DNA of 48,530 nt from the NCBI GenBank assembly GCA_014238965.1, contig JABAAC010000100.1:1-48530 (forward strand). Direction: 5' to 3'. Under the pieces are notes generated by a model. It searched no databases. It was given only the letters and a program-made list of their open reading frames with translations, and was not told the origin of the DNA. The translations under genes were made by a program, and so were the position numbers. How positions within the stretch are numbered: position 1 is the first letter of the stretch; the number at the start of each line of letters is the position of its first letter. This DNA is from Phycisphaerales bacterium (GTDB lineage Bacteria; Planctomycetota; Phycisphaerae; Phycisphaerales; SM1A02). Below are positions 47,939 to 48,530 of this stretch, one piece after another.

Positions 47939-48530
47939 TCAGTTGTACTTCACGCCACAGCCCCATGGCCGCGTACTGGCAGGCTCAACAGCTTCACCAG
48001 ACTTCATCTTCTTGATGGCATTCAATACAAAGGTTCCGTCGGGCTCGCCCTCCTTCACTTGCCTTGCGCCCAATGCACCGCTGTACCGCAGCACACCATC
48101 GGCTCCGATCACGTACATGTGTGGCGTCGTCTTAGCGCCATATGACTTGCCGACTTTGCCGTCGTAATCAATGAGAATCGGCTGTTTGATGCCATGTTCG
48201 GTGCGTGCCGCCTTGTCTTGGGCAATCACAGTCTCCTTTTCGCGATTGGCACTTGAATCAATCAACAAGTACACCACATCAGGCTGCGCCTGCTTTGCCG
48301 AAGCAACAAGTTGCTTGATGCGGCCAGTGGTATGCACGGATCGAGGCGAGCTTTGTCCACTCCAAGGGCAGCCCGCGTTGAACCACTCGAGCACAACGAC
48401 CTTGCCTTTGTAATCAGCAAGTGAATGTGATTTGCCATCGATGTCGGTGAGCGTAAAGGCCGGGGCTGTCTTGCCAACCTCAGCGATCTTTTTTGAAGGT
48501 GGAGTGAGCTTTGGCGGCGCCGTCGTAGCA
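47939..48530 (-). CDS. Thioredoxin-fold redoxin, 5' truncated by window edge
   Basis: The frame is open to the right edge and gives 196 residues of the C-terminal portion. After a Pro/Lys-rich stretch, the redoxin domain begins VGKTAPAFTLTDIDGKSHSLADYKGKVVVLEWFNAGCPWS. It continues with IDSSANRE, ILIDYDGKVGKSYGAKTTPHMYVIGADG and SGALG. The WFNxxCPxx start and AKTTPHMYVI block are characteristic of planctomycete peroxiredoxin-like proteins (PRX-like1 group). CPWS carries only one Cys at the active site, so it is not a dithiol thioredoxin. The signal peptide, if any, is beyond the edge. Export is likely from family habit. Confidence 0.82.
   Translation of the reverse strand, partial: ATTAPPKLTPPSKKIAEVGKTAPAFTLTDIDGKSHSLADYKGKVVVLEWFNAGCPWSGQSSPRSVHTTGRIKQLVASAKQAQPDVVYLLIDSSANREKETVIAQDKAARTEHGIKQPILIDYDGKVGKSYGAKTTPHMYVIGADGVLRYSGALGARQVKEGEPDGTFVLNAIKKMKSGEAVEPASTRPWGCGVKYN

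Overview
The window looks like a chromosomal segment of a planctomycete of the Phycisphaerae type. The evidence is a dockerin-like calcium-repeat C-terminus at the left edge, a pseudopilin-headed large protein, a short PEP-CTERM-like sorting tail (Pro-Ala-Pro-Gly, hydrophobic stretch, Arg run), an exosortase-type (DUF3473-like) polysaccharide deacetylase, futalosine-pathway menaquinone synthesis (MqnE) and an outer membrane (LpxA, a beta-barrel protein). Base composition is moderately GC-rich and fairly even. I see no insertion sequence, phage, CRISPR array or rRNA. Almost everything is housekeeping or envelope biology with lineage-specific variations.

Layout, left to right. 1-2530: end of a secreted dockerin-like protein, a RibBA homologue with damaged active-site motifs, and a convergent outer-membrane beta-barrel gene. 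2773-5822 (minus): tRNA-Thr, tuf, rpmG, tRNA-Trp, secE, nusG, without the rplKAJL-rpoBC genes that usually follow. 5856-13725 (minus): a chain parB, fcl-like epimerase, polysaccharide deacetylase, cysS, coaE with start/stop overlaps, then rho and a pseudopilin-like gene ending at a clear terminator. A 648-base gene-free stretch upstream of parB carries two inverted parS-like sites. 14374-21010: an orphan ABC ATPase, dciA, a thioesterase, and a metallophosphoesterase-yidC-mnmE run. 21356-24068: lipoamide dehydrogenase and an M16 peptidase. 24092-29829: an HDOD-GGDEF regulator, recO, and divergently parA-vanZ-murJ as an overlapping set. 30098-34530: mqnE, mobA and a molybdopterin oxidoreductase of the FdhF/YdeP family. 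34623-36580: a non-coding or small-ORF region with a perfect Shine-Dalgarno, then a carboxyltransferase coupled to lipB. 37306-40594: lpxA, a WalJ-like hydrolase, a PEP-CTERM-like protein and an unknown protein. 40676-48530: ftsK with an unusually acidic linker, dnaN, transketolase, a TPR lipoprotein, queF and part of a redoxin.

Functional themes. Chromosome maintenance is concentrated here: parB, two parS candidates, parA, dciA (helicase loader), dnaN, ftsK, recO, and yidC/mnmE, which in many bacteria sit beside the replication origin. This suggests a rearranged origin-proximal region, although dnaA, gyrB, rpmH and rnpA are not in the window and I could not identify an origin. A second theme is the envelope: murJ, lpxA, yidC, secE, fcl, the deacetylase, the pseudopilin and the sorting-tail protein.

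I do not see a clear-cut new multi-gene system. The items most worth a second look are the inverted parS pair and the parB operon that includes sugar-nucleotide and polysaccharide genes, the RibBA homologue that has lost metal ligands in both domains, the divergent MnmE GTPase domain, and the region at 34623-34954 with a perfect ribosome-binding site serving at most a 13-codon ORF before a strong terminator.
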